Part shown: in pieces, positions 7,321 to 15,222 of the stretch
Position numbering within the stretch: position 1 is the first letter of the stretch
Layout: each line of letters opens with the position of its first letter
Origin: Rs1 sp034111875
GTDB taxonomy: Bacteria > Pseudomonadota > Gammaproteobacteria > Pseudomonadales > Balneatricaceae
Assembly (NCBI GenBank): GCA_034111875.1
Contig: JAWUWK010000124.1
Location: 1-18,775 of the forward strand
Direction: 5' to 3'
Length of the DNA stretch: 18,775 nt
The notes under the pieces: model-generated
The model's database searches: none
The model's input: the letters and a program-made list of their open reading frames with translations, nothing else
What the model was told of the DNA's origin: nothing
Made by a program: the position numbers and the translations under genes

Positions 7321-8817
7321 ATGACCAGTTCAATAGCTCAGGCTACTTTCAAGAATTTCTTAGGTAATTCACCTGTTTGGTACAAACAGCTGATAATCAT
7401 CTTCTTAATATTAAACCCGATTATATTACTTACTGCGGGCTCCACTGTTGCCGGCTGGGTTCTCATTTTCGAGTTTATTTTTACTCTCGCTTTAGCCCTT
7501 AAATGCTACCCTTTACAGCCTGGTGGCTTACTTGCACTTGAAGCAATCATTCTCAAGCTAGCGACACCTGAAACGGTTTACCATGAAATTCAAAGCAATC
7601 TAGAAGTTATTCTATTATTAATGTTTATGGTCGCTGGCATCTATTTCATGCAATCAATGTTGCTGTGGGTATTTACCAAGTTATTAGTGACGGTCAGATC
7701 TAAAATCATTCTTTCTCTATTATTCTCTATTGTTGCGGCTTTACTCTCCGCGTTTTTAGATGCCCTTACGGTGACCGCTGTCTTGATAAGTGTCGGCGTC
7801 GGCTTCTATTCAGTCTATCATAAAGTAGCCTCTGGAAATAAAGAAAATCATGACCATACGGACGATGAGATACTAGACCAAGAGCGTCGCAATGACTTGC
7901 TTCAGTTTAGATCCTTTCTTCGAAGCCTTATAATGCACGGGGCAGTAGGTACAGCATTAGGCGGGGTCTGTACTTTAGTGGGTGAGCCACAAAATTTACT
8001 GATTGCTGAAAAAATGGGTTGGAATTTCGTAGACTTCTTTGTGCAAATGCTGCCGGTGTCTATGCCGGCTTTAGTTGCAGGATTATGCACTTGTGTTGCG
8101 CTTGAAAAATTCAAACTTTTTGATTATGGTACGCTACTGCCCGATTCTGTGCGTGAAATTCTCGAAGATTTTTCCCATAAAGAAGATGCAAAACGCGATC
8201 AGCGTGACAAAGCAAAGCTGATAGTACAAATACTGGTGGCTGTTTTTCTTGTGTTAGCACTTGCCTTCCATTGGGGTGCTGTCGGACTCATTGGTTTAGC
8301 AGTGATCATCCTACTGACCGCCTTTAATGGCATCGTTGAAGAGCACCAAATTGGCAAAGCCTTTGAAGAGGCGCTGCCTTTTACCGCTCTTTTAGTAGTG
8401 TTTTTTGTTATCGTGTCGGTGATTCACGAGCAGCATCTATTCACACCGATAATCAACTACGTATTAGCGATGCCTATAGAGCGCCAACCTGGTATGTTCT
8501 TTATTGCCAATGGCATCTTATCGGCGATCAGCGACAACGTATTTGTGGCGACGGTATATATCAACGAAGTCACCGCTGCCTTTAATAGCGGCAGTATTGA
8601 TCGGGCCCATTTTGAGTCACTAGCCATTGCCATTAATACAGGGACTAACTTACCTAGTGTCGCTACCCCTAACGGACAGGCGGCATTTTTATTCTTATTG
8701 ACTTCGGCTTTAGCACCGCTTATTCGACTGTCATATGGAAAGATGGTGATGATGGCTCTGCCTTACACTATTGTTTTAAGTCTCGTTGGCTACTTCGCGG
8801 TCACTTTCCTGCTGTAG
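7321..8817 (+). CDS. nhaB: Na+/H+ antiporter NhaB
   Basis: NhaB is a sodium/proton antiporter of the inner membrane that exports Na+ and helps control internal pH, a typical need in marine bacteria. The 498 residues are slightly shorter than E. coli NhaB (513). Hydrophobic segments run throughout, consistent with about a dozen transmembrane helices. Conserved landmarks are FLDALTVTAVLISVGVGFY with D147, GTALGGVCTLVGEPQNLLIA, GILSAISDNVFVATVYINE and the late INTGTNLPSVATPNGQAAFL. Family membership is unambiguous. The ATG at 7321 is chosen because the start of homologues agrees, although the AAAGGA is 12 nt away; a four-codon ORF overlaps the start. A rho-independent terminator follows. Confidence 0.96.
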   Translation: MTSSIAQATFKNFLGNSPVWYKQLIIIFLILNPIILLTAGSTVAGWVLIFEFIFTLALALKCYPLQPGGLLALEAIILKLATPETVYHEIQSNLEVILLLMFMVAGIYFMQSMLLWVFTKLLVTVRSKIILSLLFSIVAALLSAFLDALTVTAVLISVGVGFYSVYHKVASGNKENHDHTDDEILDQERRNDLLQFRSFLRSLIMHGAVGTALGGVCTLVGEPQNLLIAEKMGWNFVDFFVQMLPVSMPALVAGLCTCVALEKFKLFDYGTLLPDSVREILEDFSHKEDAKRDQRDKAKLIVQILVAVFLVLALAFHWGAVGLIGLAVIILLTAFNGIVEEHQIGKAFEEALPFTALLVVFFVIVSVIHEQHLFTPIINYVLAMPIERQPGMFFIANGILSAISDNVFVATVYINEVTAAFNSGSIDRAHFESLAIAINTGTNLPSVATPNGQAAFLFLLTSALAPLIRLSYGKMVMMALPYTIVLSLVGYFAVTFLL

Positions 8818-8844
8818 TAAAAAAAGGACTCATAGGAATTAATA

Positions 8845-8865
8845 AAGGGCTATTGCCCTTTTTTG
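8845..8865 (+). terminator. Rho-independent terminator of nhaB
   Basis: AAAGGGC (8845-8851), loop TATT, GCCCTTT (8856-8862), with the T-run continuing to 8865. It lies 28 bp after the nhaB stop codon. Confidence 0.85.
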
Positions 8866-9247
8866 GTTTGAGTTCTCATTACTCCACATCACTAGGCGTT
8901 GACAAATTTATCGCCTAAATAAAACCCTCTAACAATCTTAAATTATCTTTACAGGCAGCAGCGAATAGTCCTCAACTTTTGACTTTAAACAACTAAGGCA
9001 ATAAAAATAAGTCACCGAATGTTATCTGTTGATCACTAAGCGTTCAAATCCGCGAACGGATAAGTATTGGAAGGCGAGTACTTTAGACTTATTCTAACAA
9101 AAATGGACGAACAAGTAGTTGAGTATACAAACTGACTTTATAAACAAGTCACTACTTAATATTTTGCGACCAATATTTATAATTTAAGTAATGGGCCTTT
9201 GACCAGTTGTTATTCGAATATTTAAGGCGTCAAGTTTTTTATTGCCA

Positions 9248-9273
9248 AAAAAAGCTTTATACGGCGCTTTTTT
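9248..9273 (+). terminator. Possible terminator-like hairpin in the nhaB-yigZ gap
   Basis: Perfect 8-bp stem AAAAAAGC/GCTTTTTT with a 10-nt loop and a T-run. No gene lies directly upstream on either strand, so it would only make sense as a terminator if an unannotated transcript exists between 8866 and 9248, or antisense from the right. Confidence 0.3.
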
Positions 9274-9600
9274 ACTGCGGTATTACGCTACAACTGCACC
9301 ATGTTTTAATCCTCGGAATACGCTTAGATTAATTTATTTTAGCCTTAAAAAACGGTTTAAGCCGCCCCCTATATGGGCTGAGAAAATGTGCCCACAGCTA
9401 CTGTGGATAACTCTGTAGATAGAGTCATATGATTGTCTTACAGGCCCATAATCACTGCACTTTTAGCACTTTGGCTTTTTTTTAACCATATATTTTTTAG
9501 TATATAAAACAGTAAGTTAAAATAAATTTCTGGTTTTTTAATAAGAATAGCCCGCAACCGCCTAAATTTCGACTATCTATCATGTCAACTGCTTTCTTAT

Positions 9601-9686
9601 AAAAAAAAAGACTTTTTATTAGCTTTTACAAACAAAAAAATATCAAAAAAATCTTGTTTTTCACAAAGCTAGCATTGACTTATACT
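9601..9686 (+). promoter_or_regulatory. Helically phased A/T-tracts upstream of a candidate promoter
   Basis: Six homopolymer tracts lie at 9601-9609 (A9), 9613-9617 (T5), 9624-9627 (T4), 9634-9640 (A7), 9645-9651 (A7) and 9657-9661 (T5). Their centres are 10 to 11.5 bp apart, close to one turn of DNA, as expected for intrinsically bent DNA or an UP-element-like region. They end at a possible promoter: TTTTCA (9658-9663), 17 bp, TATACT (9681-9686). This would transcribe toward yigZ. Sequence-based inference only. Confidence 0.35.
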
Positions 9687-9988
9687 ATCGATCTAATTTT
9701 CTTTAAACAAGCCACACAAAATCTAAAGCTATTACTATTCTTTGTAGTGTGGCTATGATCTCATTACCAGCTTATTTTCTTACTCAAATAGCATACATAC
9801 TCAATAATCAAAGCACTGACTCAGTTCTATTGGTCTCTATAGAGCAGCTAGATTTTCTAGGATGGATAGCTTTATGCCTAGTTTATCAGCAGAACAAATG
9901 CCTTCCCTACTTATAGTTGGCAGCGATTTCAGATAAGATTGGATATCTCATCACGCCCTACTACTTTGAGTCTATTTAAATCTAAAGC

Positions 9989-10600
9989 ATGAGTTACTTT
10001 CGCCCTAAAAATGAGACAGAAATTAGCCAGACGATAAAGAAAAGTCTGTTTATTGGTCAGTCAAGTATTGTTACTAGCCCTGCAGATGCAATCGCCTTTA
10101 TGCAACAAATCAAATCTGAGCATAAAAGCGCCAATCATAGTTGCCACTGTTTTATTGCAGGAACACCCCGTGAGTCTTCCCTATGGGGTTACAGCGACGA
10201 TGGAGAACCTAAAGGCACTGCCGGAATACCAATGTTCAATGTCATTAAACACAGTGGTTTAGGTAATATATGCATTGTTGTCACAAGATACTTTGGCGGG
10301 ATAAAATTAGGTACTGGGGGAATAGCCAGAGCTTACAGTTCCAGTGTTAATCTAGTGTTAAATGATACTGATAGCGAATTAGTACATTTAACTTGTCGTA
10401 AGACACTGAGCGTGCCCTTTCACCTCACTGGCATGATTGAACATCAGCTAAAAAAATTTTCAAGGGTCTATGTTATTGAACGAGTTTGGTTTGATAAAGG
10501 GCTAGACTTGATTTTGGAATTAGAAGAGCCTTCAGTGGCTGATTTTTTAGCGGCTCTATCCCCTTATCAACATGAACTGAGTATTGCAGCATTATCCTAA
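9989..10600 (+). CDS. yigZ: IMPACT/YigZ family protein
   Basis: A 203-residue member of the YigZ (UPF0029/IMPACT) family, cytosolic and about the E. coli length. The N-terminal IMPACT domain contains the diagnostic YSDDGEPKGTAGIP (about 68-81) and VVTRYFGGIKLGTGGIARAY (about 97-116). The C-terminal part (about 140-203) corresponds to the smaller ferredoxin-like DUF1949 domain. The eukaryotic relative regulates Gcn2; the bacterial role is not well defined, with links to translation proposed. The ATG at 9989 is fixed by in-frame stops just upstream, but no strong ribosome site precedes it. It is convergent with apeB. Confidence 0.92.
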   Translation: MSYFRPKNETEISQTIKKSLFIGQSSIVTSPADAIAFMQQIKSEHKSANHSCHCFIAGTPRESSLWGYSDDGEPKGTAGIPMFNVIKHSGLGNICIVVTRYFGGIKLGTGGIARAYSSSVNLVLNDTDSELVHLTCRKTLSVPFHLTGMIEHQLKKFSRVYVIERVWFDKGLDLILELEEPSVADFLAALSPYQHELSIAALS

Positions 10601-10896
10601 ATTGCTGTGATACCTTTGCACTATCACTATGCTCGGTAATACAGCATTAAAAACAACCTTAAAATCCTCATTTATCAGTATAGCATCCTGTTTTTAGCGT
10701 ATTTTTACCTTCTCTAACCTTCGCTCGCTACTAAGTGCAAGGTTTCACTGTGCATAAAAAACAATCAAACGGTTTAACATTCGAATGATTGTTGTTCCAA
10801 ATTAAGCCATCTTCGTTAGAACCCCATACCTTGACCAATATCTTAGGCCGAGCCTGCTGATTGACTGCGATGATCTAATTGAGAGACCAAAACGCG
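10601..10896. other. Convergent intergenic region between yigZ and apeB
   Basis: Two inverted repeats are visible. TGCTGTGATACC (10603-10614) pairs with GGTAATACAGCA (10635-10646) with two mismatches. AACCTT (10716-10721) pairs with AAGGTT (10739-10744). The first begins three bases after the yigZ stop and may act as its 3' processing or termination structure, although no long U-run follows. No gene seen. Confidence 0.4.
10603..10646. repeat. Imperfect inverted repeat carrying the TGCTGTATT motif
   Basis: Arms of 12 bp with two mismatches and a 20-nt loop, directly after yigZ. The right arm contains AATACAGCA, the complement of TGCTGTATT, which recurs in two other intergenic regions of this window (12948-12956 and 16145-16184). 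Confidence 0.5.
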
Positions 10897-12198
10897 TTAC
10901 AAATTGTCTTGATTAAGAAAATTCTTAAGTATCTCAATAGTCTTTACGACATCCTCACAGCCGGCTAATTCCCTAATAGAATGCATCGCGAATTGTGGCA
11001 CACCAATGTCCAAGGTTTTCACACCTAACTCGGCCGCCGTAATAGGTCCTATTGTGCTACCACAGGCCATATCTGCTCTAACCACAAACACTTGCACTTT
11101 AGCCTCTACTTGAGATGCAAACTGTCTAAACATAGCACTGGTTATATCATTGGTGGCATATCGCTGGTTCGCATTGACTTTAATCACAGGTCCAGCATTT
11201 AAGATAGGCCCATGATTGGCATCATGTTTGTCAGTGAAGTTTGGATGGATACCATGGGCGTTATCCGCTGATATAAGCATCGAATTGGCGATCATTCGAG
11301 TATTTTCAGCACTTGAGTTCGTCAACCGATTCAATACTTGTTCTAACATCGGCCCCTGTGCACCAACAGCGGACATACTGCCAACTTCTTCATGATCATT
11401 GCTGACCAGCAAAACGCCTTCATCGGAATTTGCATCCAACAAAGCTTGCAGGGTCATATAGCAGCTAAGCAAGTTATCTAAGCGTGCTGAGGCAAAAAAT
11501 TCATTCTTCAAACCAAGGGTCGCAGGGGGTTGCACGTCGTAGAAACTCATATCGAAATCTAATACTTTTTCAGCAATAATACCTTGGGCTCTTAGTTGTT
11601 GTTGCAACAAGCCCCTAAAACAGAAAACTTGCTCGTCAGATTGCTGTCCCAATATTGGCGTAACCATAGTCTGAGGATTTAATTTCTGACCATTATTGGC
11701 CTCGCGATTAAGGTGAATCGCTAAACTGGGGATGACGGCGACCGCTTTCTCAAAATTTATCAGAGATGAGGCTATTTGTCCTTGCTGGTTTTCATATGTG
11801 ACTCTTCCTGCGAGTGATAAATCTCTGTCGAACCAGGGGTTGAGTAGCACTCCACCATAAACTTGGACACCCAATTGCAAATAGCCATTAACACGGATTT
11901 CAGGATTAGGTTTGACTTTTAAACAAGGAGAATCGGTGTGCGCACCCATCATTCTAAAACCACTTTGAGCGATTTTTTTGTGCTTTGGCATCTGCCAAGC
12001 AACGATACTTGAGCCATTTCGAGTCGTATAGTATTTCCCTCCAGCCGACACCTTCCAACTGTCTTTTTCATTGAGGCAAATAAAGCCTGCAGCTTTCAAT
12101 TGCCGCGCCATTTGTGTAACTGCGTGATAAGGAGTAACGGATGACTGTATAAAAGAAATCAAGTTATCAATTATCTGTTTTTTATCCACGTTACTCAC
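10897..12198 (-). CDS. apeB: M18 family aspartyl aminopeptidase
   Basis: Zinc/cobalt-dependent M18 aminopeptidase that removes N-terminal acidic residues from peptides in the cytosol. The 433 residues fit the bacterial ApeB group. Conserved metal-binding and catalytic segments are visible: MGAHTDSPCLKVKP with H87 and D89, SARLDN with D241, SNDHEEVGS with E270/E271, ISADNAHGIHPN with D312, and AMHSIRE with H406. Two starts are possible. GTG at 12198 overlaps the upstream FKBP gene's stop by 8 nt. GTG at 12189 has the better ribosome-site spacing after AGGTGAG. Either way the gene is translationally coupled to the FKBP gene. Confidence 0.95.
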   Translation of the reverse strand: MSNVDKKQIIDNLISFIQSSVTPYHAVTQMARQLKAAGFICLNEKDSWKVSAGGKYYTTRNGSSIVAWQMPKHKKIAQSGFRMMGAHTDSPCLKVKPNPEIRVNGYLQLGVQVYGGVLLNPWFDRDLSLAGRVTYENQQGQIASSLINFEKAVAVIPSLAIHLNREANNGQKLNPQTMVTPILGQQSDEQVFCFRGLLQQQLRAQGIIAEKVLDFDMSFYDVQPPATLGLKNEFFASARLDNLLSCYMTLQALLDANSDEGVLLVSNDHEEVGSMSAVGAQGPMLEQVLNRLTNSSAENTRMIANSMLISADNAHGIHPNFTDKHDANHGPILNAGPVIKVNANQRYATNDITSAMFRQFASQVEAKVQVFVVRADMACGSTIGPITAAELGVKTLDIGVPQFAMHSIRELAGCEDVVKTIEILKNFLNQDNL

Positions 12199-12742
12199 CT
12201 ATCACTGCTAATAATTTTATATTGAATACTAAGGCTGAATTTGCAGCTATTTTATCCGATGGGCTTTTACTGCCATAGGCTAAATCAGCGGGCAAAAAAA
12301 TTTTCCAATGATCACCAACACGCATTTTCAATAGCGCTTCACGCCAACCTTGGATTACTTTAGTAACCGGGAATGTTGATGTTTTACTGCGCTGATAAGA
12401 GCTATCGAATACCTCTCCCGTTACTAGGGTGCCTTCATAATGCACTTGTACTCGATCAAGTCTACTCGGCGATTGGCCCTCACCAGAGGCAAGTACCAGA
12501 TACTGCAAGCCACTCGCAGTAGTGTAAACCTCTTTTCTGAGTCGGTTTTTTGCCAGAAATGCCTCGCCTAATTTTCTATTGTCGTCATTAAGCGCTTTAT
12601 CAATTAAAGACGCCCGAAAAGCTGCCTCTTCGGCGCTTTCTGCACAGCCCATTAAACAGCTTGCTAGCAACACAATTATTAGGCTATTTAAATGAAACCG
12701 GGGAAGTCTATAAGTTTTTAATGATCGCAAATTAACTGCCAA
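12191..12742 (-). CDS. FKBP-type peptidyl-prolyl isomerase, predicted lipoprotein
   Basis: Periplasmic or envelope peptidyl-prolyl cis-trans isomerase. The N-terminus has a basic stretch, a hydrophobic core (about 18-30) and a lipobox-like LMGC with C33 as the likely lipidated cysteine, though Met at -2 is not canonical. Residues 40-75 resemble the FKBP N-terminal dimerisation helices, and the FKBP domain follows with VQVHYEGTLVTGEVFDSS, VIQGWREALLKMRVGD and FLPADLAYGS. The tyrosine of VHYEG, the VIQGW segment and LAYG are the usual active-site elements. At 183 residues it is shorter than E. coli FkpA (270). The start is TTG at 12742, well supported by AGGAG five bases upstream. It overlaps apeB by 8 nt, and the two probably form an operon. 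Confidence 0.9.
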   Translation of the reverse strand: MAVNLRSLKTYRLPRFHLNSLIIVLLASCLMGCAESAEEAAFRASLIDKALNDDNRKLGEAFLAKNRLRKEVYTTASGLQYLVLASGEGQSPSRLDRVQVHYEGTLVTGEVFDSSYQRSKTSTFPVTKVIQGWREALLKMRVGDHWKIFLPADLAYGSKSPSDKIAANSALVFNIKLLAVIGE

Positions 12743-13159
12743 ATTAGCTCCTAATTGTATGTGACTTATCTTGCGTTATTATGCTCGAAATGGGCATAAT
12801 AGCTATTATAATTGAGCCTGTATCATGTTGTTAGTGAAACGATACTTGTTCTCTAGAGTTGTCGTAACAGAAAAAATAAAATTTTGGTCAAATTTGCGCT
12901 CAACATTAGACATGATTTATCGCTGAACCATTGATCTGACTGAAAACTGCTGTATTGATACTGGACATTTATTGGAGTTACTTTAATAATGATACACGGC
13001 GTAATTATTTATTATATAAAGATTAATCTGAGCTTTTACAATATTCTTTCCTATCGCTGCACTGATTTTTCGACAATTTGGAACTTACCTTGTTTTACTC
13101 TCTCTAAAACCATCATTTGACACTTTTTCAATAGAGATCATTACACAGAAGATACATTT
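12743..13159. other. Divergent intergenic region between the FKBP gene and prc
   Basis: The 417 bp should hold the promoters of both gene sets. Visible structure: inverted repeat TATTATGC (12777-12784) / GCATAATA (12794-12801); an overlapping perfect 14-bp palindrome ATAATAGCTATTAT (12796-12809); and one copy of TGCTGTATT (12948-12956). AT-rich hexamers are plentiful but I found no convincing -35/-10 pair. No gene seen. Confidence 0.4.
12796..12809. repeat. Perfect 14-bp palindrome upstream of the FKBP gene
   Basis: ATAATAGCTATTAT reads identically on both strands and lies about 55 bp before the FKBP start, where a repressor or promoter -10 would be placed. Its left end is shared with a separate 8-bp inverted repeat. 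Confidence 0.4.
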
Positions 13160-15220
13160 ATGAATACATATTTGAAGTTTATTTTTACACCATTACTGTT
13201 GTTACCTATTATAAGCTCTGCCGATGCCTCTCAAGCAATTAAGCCAATCGCTGCTGAGAAAGTACATTCGGCGACCATCAAAGAAATAGTAAAGTCTTTA
13301 AGTAACAAGCACTACAATAAAATATCCATCAACGATAAACTCTCAAGTGATTTATTAGACAGTTATATAAAGTCACTGGATCCAGCAAAAAGCTATTTTT
13401 ACCAAGCTGACATAAAAGAATTTGAAACATTACGTTATCGCCTAGACGACGAAATCAAAAAAAATAATGTCAATAGCGGTTATTTCATTTACAACCGACT
13501 TCAGAAGAGAATTGTTGAGCGGGTGAATTTTGCTATCCAACGCTTGGAGTCGGCACAAAAATTTGATTTCAGCTTAAATGAAAGTTATGAAACCAACCGT
13601 GAAGAATCACCTTGGGTACTGACCAAAGTGAATATGGATGATTTGTGGCGCAAGAGATTAAAGAGCTCAATTTTAAACCTGACTTTAGATGATGAAACTG
13701 ATAAAGAGGCCAAACAAAAGCTGATTAAGCGCTATAAAAGCCAGCTTTCAAGGGTGTTACAAACAAACAGTGAAGATATATTTCAAGTTTATGTCAATAA
13801 CCTCACAAGATTGTACGACCCACACACCGCCTATTTTTCGCCACGCAACTCCGAAAACTTCAAAATCAATATGAGTTTGTCTCTACAGGGTATTGGCGCG
13901 GTGCTACAAAGCGAGGACGAATTCACTAAAATTGTTAGACTGATTCCCTCTGGGCCTGCAGATAAGACGGGTAAGTTAAAAGCCAATGATAAAATTATTG
14001 GCGTAGGTCAAGGCGCTAACGGCCCTTTAGAAGACATTGTCGGTTGGCGTTTAGATGATGTGGTGCAAAAAATAAGAGGTAAAAAAGGCACACTTGTAAG
14101 ACTTGAAATAGTCGGTAATGACAGCAAAGCTAAAGAGCGCAAAACGATTTTAATTACTCGTGATAAAGTCAAACTGGAAGAACAATCAGCACAAAAAAAA
14201 ATCATAAAAACCACAGTAGATGGCAAGGAATATAAAATAGGCGTTATTGACATCCCGACCTTTTATATTGATTTTGCCGCACTTCAAAGAGGCGATAAAA
14301 ACTATAAGAGCACCACTAGAGATGTGAAAAGATTAATTGAAGAGCTTAAACAAGAAAAAATTGACGGTTTACTTATTGACCTTAGAAACAATGGCGGCGG
14401 CGCTCTACAAGAATCGAACGAATTAGCCGGTCTATTTTTAAAACTAGGTGCAACAGTACAAATCAAATACTCAAACGGCAGTGTTGGCCCTTTATATGAT
14501 CGCAATCCAGAGATCGCCTATACTGGACCTTTGGGGGTCATGGTTAATAGACAGAGCGCTTCCGCTTCTGAAATTTTTGCCGGTGCTATCCAAGACCATC
14601 ACCGGGGTGTCATTATTGGTAATCAAACCTTCGGTAAAGGTACAGTGCAAACCTTAAGTCCGCTTAAACACGGTCAACTTAAACTAACACACGCAAAATT
14701 CTATCGGATTTCTGGAGAGAGTACTCAAAACAAAGGGGTGATACCGGATGTTGTATTACCGGCTTTATTGGATATAAAAGAGTATGGCGAAAGTGCTTTA
14801 GATCATGCTTTACCTTGGGATACAGTTCAGGCGGTAAAAGGTTTCAATAATTTAGATCTAAGTAGCTTTTTCAAAAAAATCCGTCACTTAAATAAAAATC
14901 GGACCAATAAATTAGCTGATTTTCAATACATGTTATCAAAAATTTCTCACAATGATGCACTAAAAGACCAAACAACTATTTCACTCAATAAAATAAAATA
15001 CAAAAGCAACTTAGAAACGGAGAAACAATGGCTAGTGGATGCAGAAAACAAACGCAGAAGAGCGACCAATTTACCGACTATCTCCTCACTCGATGAAATG
15101 GAAGAAAAGCTCAAAAAAGACTCACTAGGTCGACCTATCTACCCCGAATCTAATGCTATATTGACTGAGAGCGTGCGCATCTTAATTGATCTAAAAAAAC
15201 TATTACAAACTAAGAGTTAA
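13160..15220 (+). CDS. prc: Carboxy-terminal processing protease Prc (tail-specific, S41A)
   Basis: Periplasmic protease that degrades proteins with nonpolar C-termini and trims substrates such as FtsI and murein hydrolases in E. coli. The 686 residues match E. coli Prc (about 682). A signal peptide spans about 1-24 (MNTYLKFIFTPLLLLPIISS, then ADAS). The N-terminal helical domain is followed by a PDZ domain (about 237-325, starting SLQGIGAVLQS) and the S41 core with LIDLRNNGGGALQE. The Ser-Lys dyad is S468 in RQSASASEIFAGA and K493 in FGKGTVQ, with Q497. The C-terminal DUF3340-type helical region runs to the end. The ATG at 13160 follows AGAAGA by seven bases. A membrane-anchored unknown protein starts 2 nt after its stop. 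Confidence 0.95.
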   Translation: MNTYLKFIFTPLLLLPIISSADASQAIKPIAAEKVHSATIKEIVKSLSNKHYNKISINDKLSSDLLDSYIKSLDPAKSYFYQADIKEFETLRYRLDDEIKKNNVNSGYFIYNRLQKRIVERVNFAIQRLESAQKFDFSLNESYETNREESPWVLTKVNMDDLWRKRLKSSILNLTLDDETDKEAKQKLIKRYKSQLSRVLQTNSEDIFQVYVNNLTRLYDPHTAYFSPRNSENFKINMSLSLQGIGAVLQSEDEFTKIVRLIPSGPADKTGKLKANDKIIGVGQGANGPLEDIVGWRLDDVVQKIRGKKGTLVRLEIVGNDSKAKERKTILITRDKVKLEEQSAQKKIIKTTVDGKEYKIGVIDIPTFYIDFAALQRGDKNYKSTTRDVKRLIEELKQEKIDGLLIDLRNNGGGALQESNELAGLFLKLGATVQIKYSNGSVGPLYDRNPEIAYTGPLGVMVNRQSASASEIFAGAIQDHHRGVIIGNQTFGKGTVQTLSPLKHGQLKLTHAKFYRISGESTQNKGVIPDVVLPALLDIKEYGESALDHALPWDTVQAVKGFNNLDLSSFFKKIRHLNKNRTNKLADFQYMLSKISHNDALKDQTTISLNKIKYKSNLETEKQWLVDAENKRRRATNLPTISSLDEMEEKLKKDSLGRPIYPESNAILTESVRILIDLKKLLQTKS

Positions 15221-15222
15221 AT

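Larger units (their letters stand above)
8866..9988. other. 1.1-kb AT-rich intergenic region between nhaB and yigZ
   Basis: No ORF with recognisable protein character and no tRNA-like structure is visible. Contents that can be pointed to: a hairpin with T-run (AAAAAAGC 9248-9255, GCTTTTTT 9266-9273); a small CCACAG-CTA-CTGTGG hairpin (9392-9406) running into TGTGGATAA (9402-9410), the complement of the DnaA box TTATCCACA; a series of A/T-tracts at 9601-9661; a TATACT hexamer at 9681-9686; and a 53-codon open frame at 9755-9916 without a good ribosome site. The length is unusual compared with the tight spacing elsewhere. It may hold an unrecognised small RNA, or may be a scar of a lost gene. 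Confidence 0.5.

Noticed and set aside
8866..9988. Origin of replication (DnaA box, AT-rich tracts, 13-mer-like GATCTAATTTTCT)
   Set aside because: There is only one perfect DnaA box, the 13-mer has two mismatches, and none of the usual origin-linked genes are present.
13117..13145. TTGACA at 13117-13122 as the prc promoter -35
   Set aside because: At 17 bp the -10 would be ATTACA, a poor match, and transcription would start only a few bases before the ATG, excluding the ribosome site.
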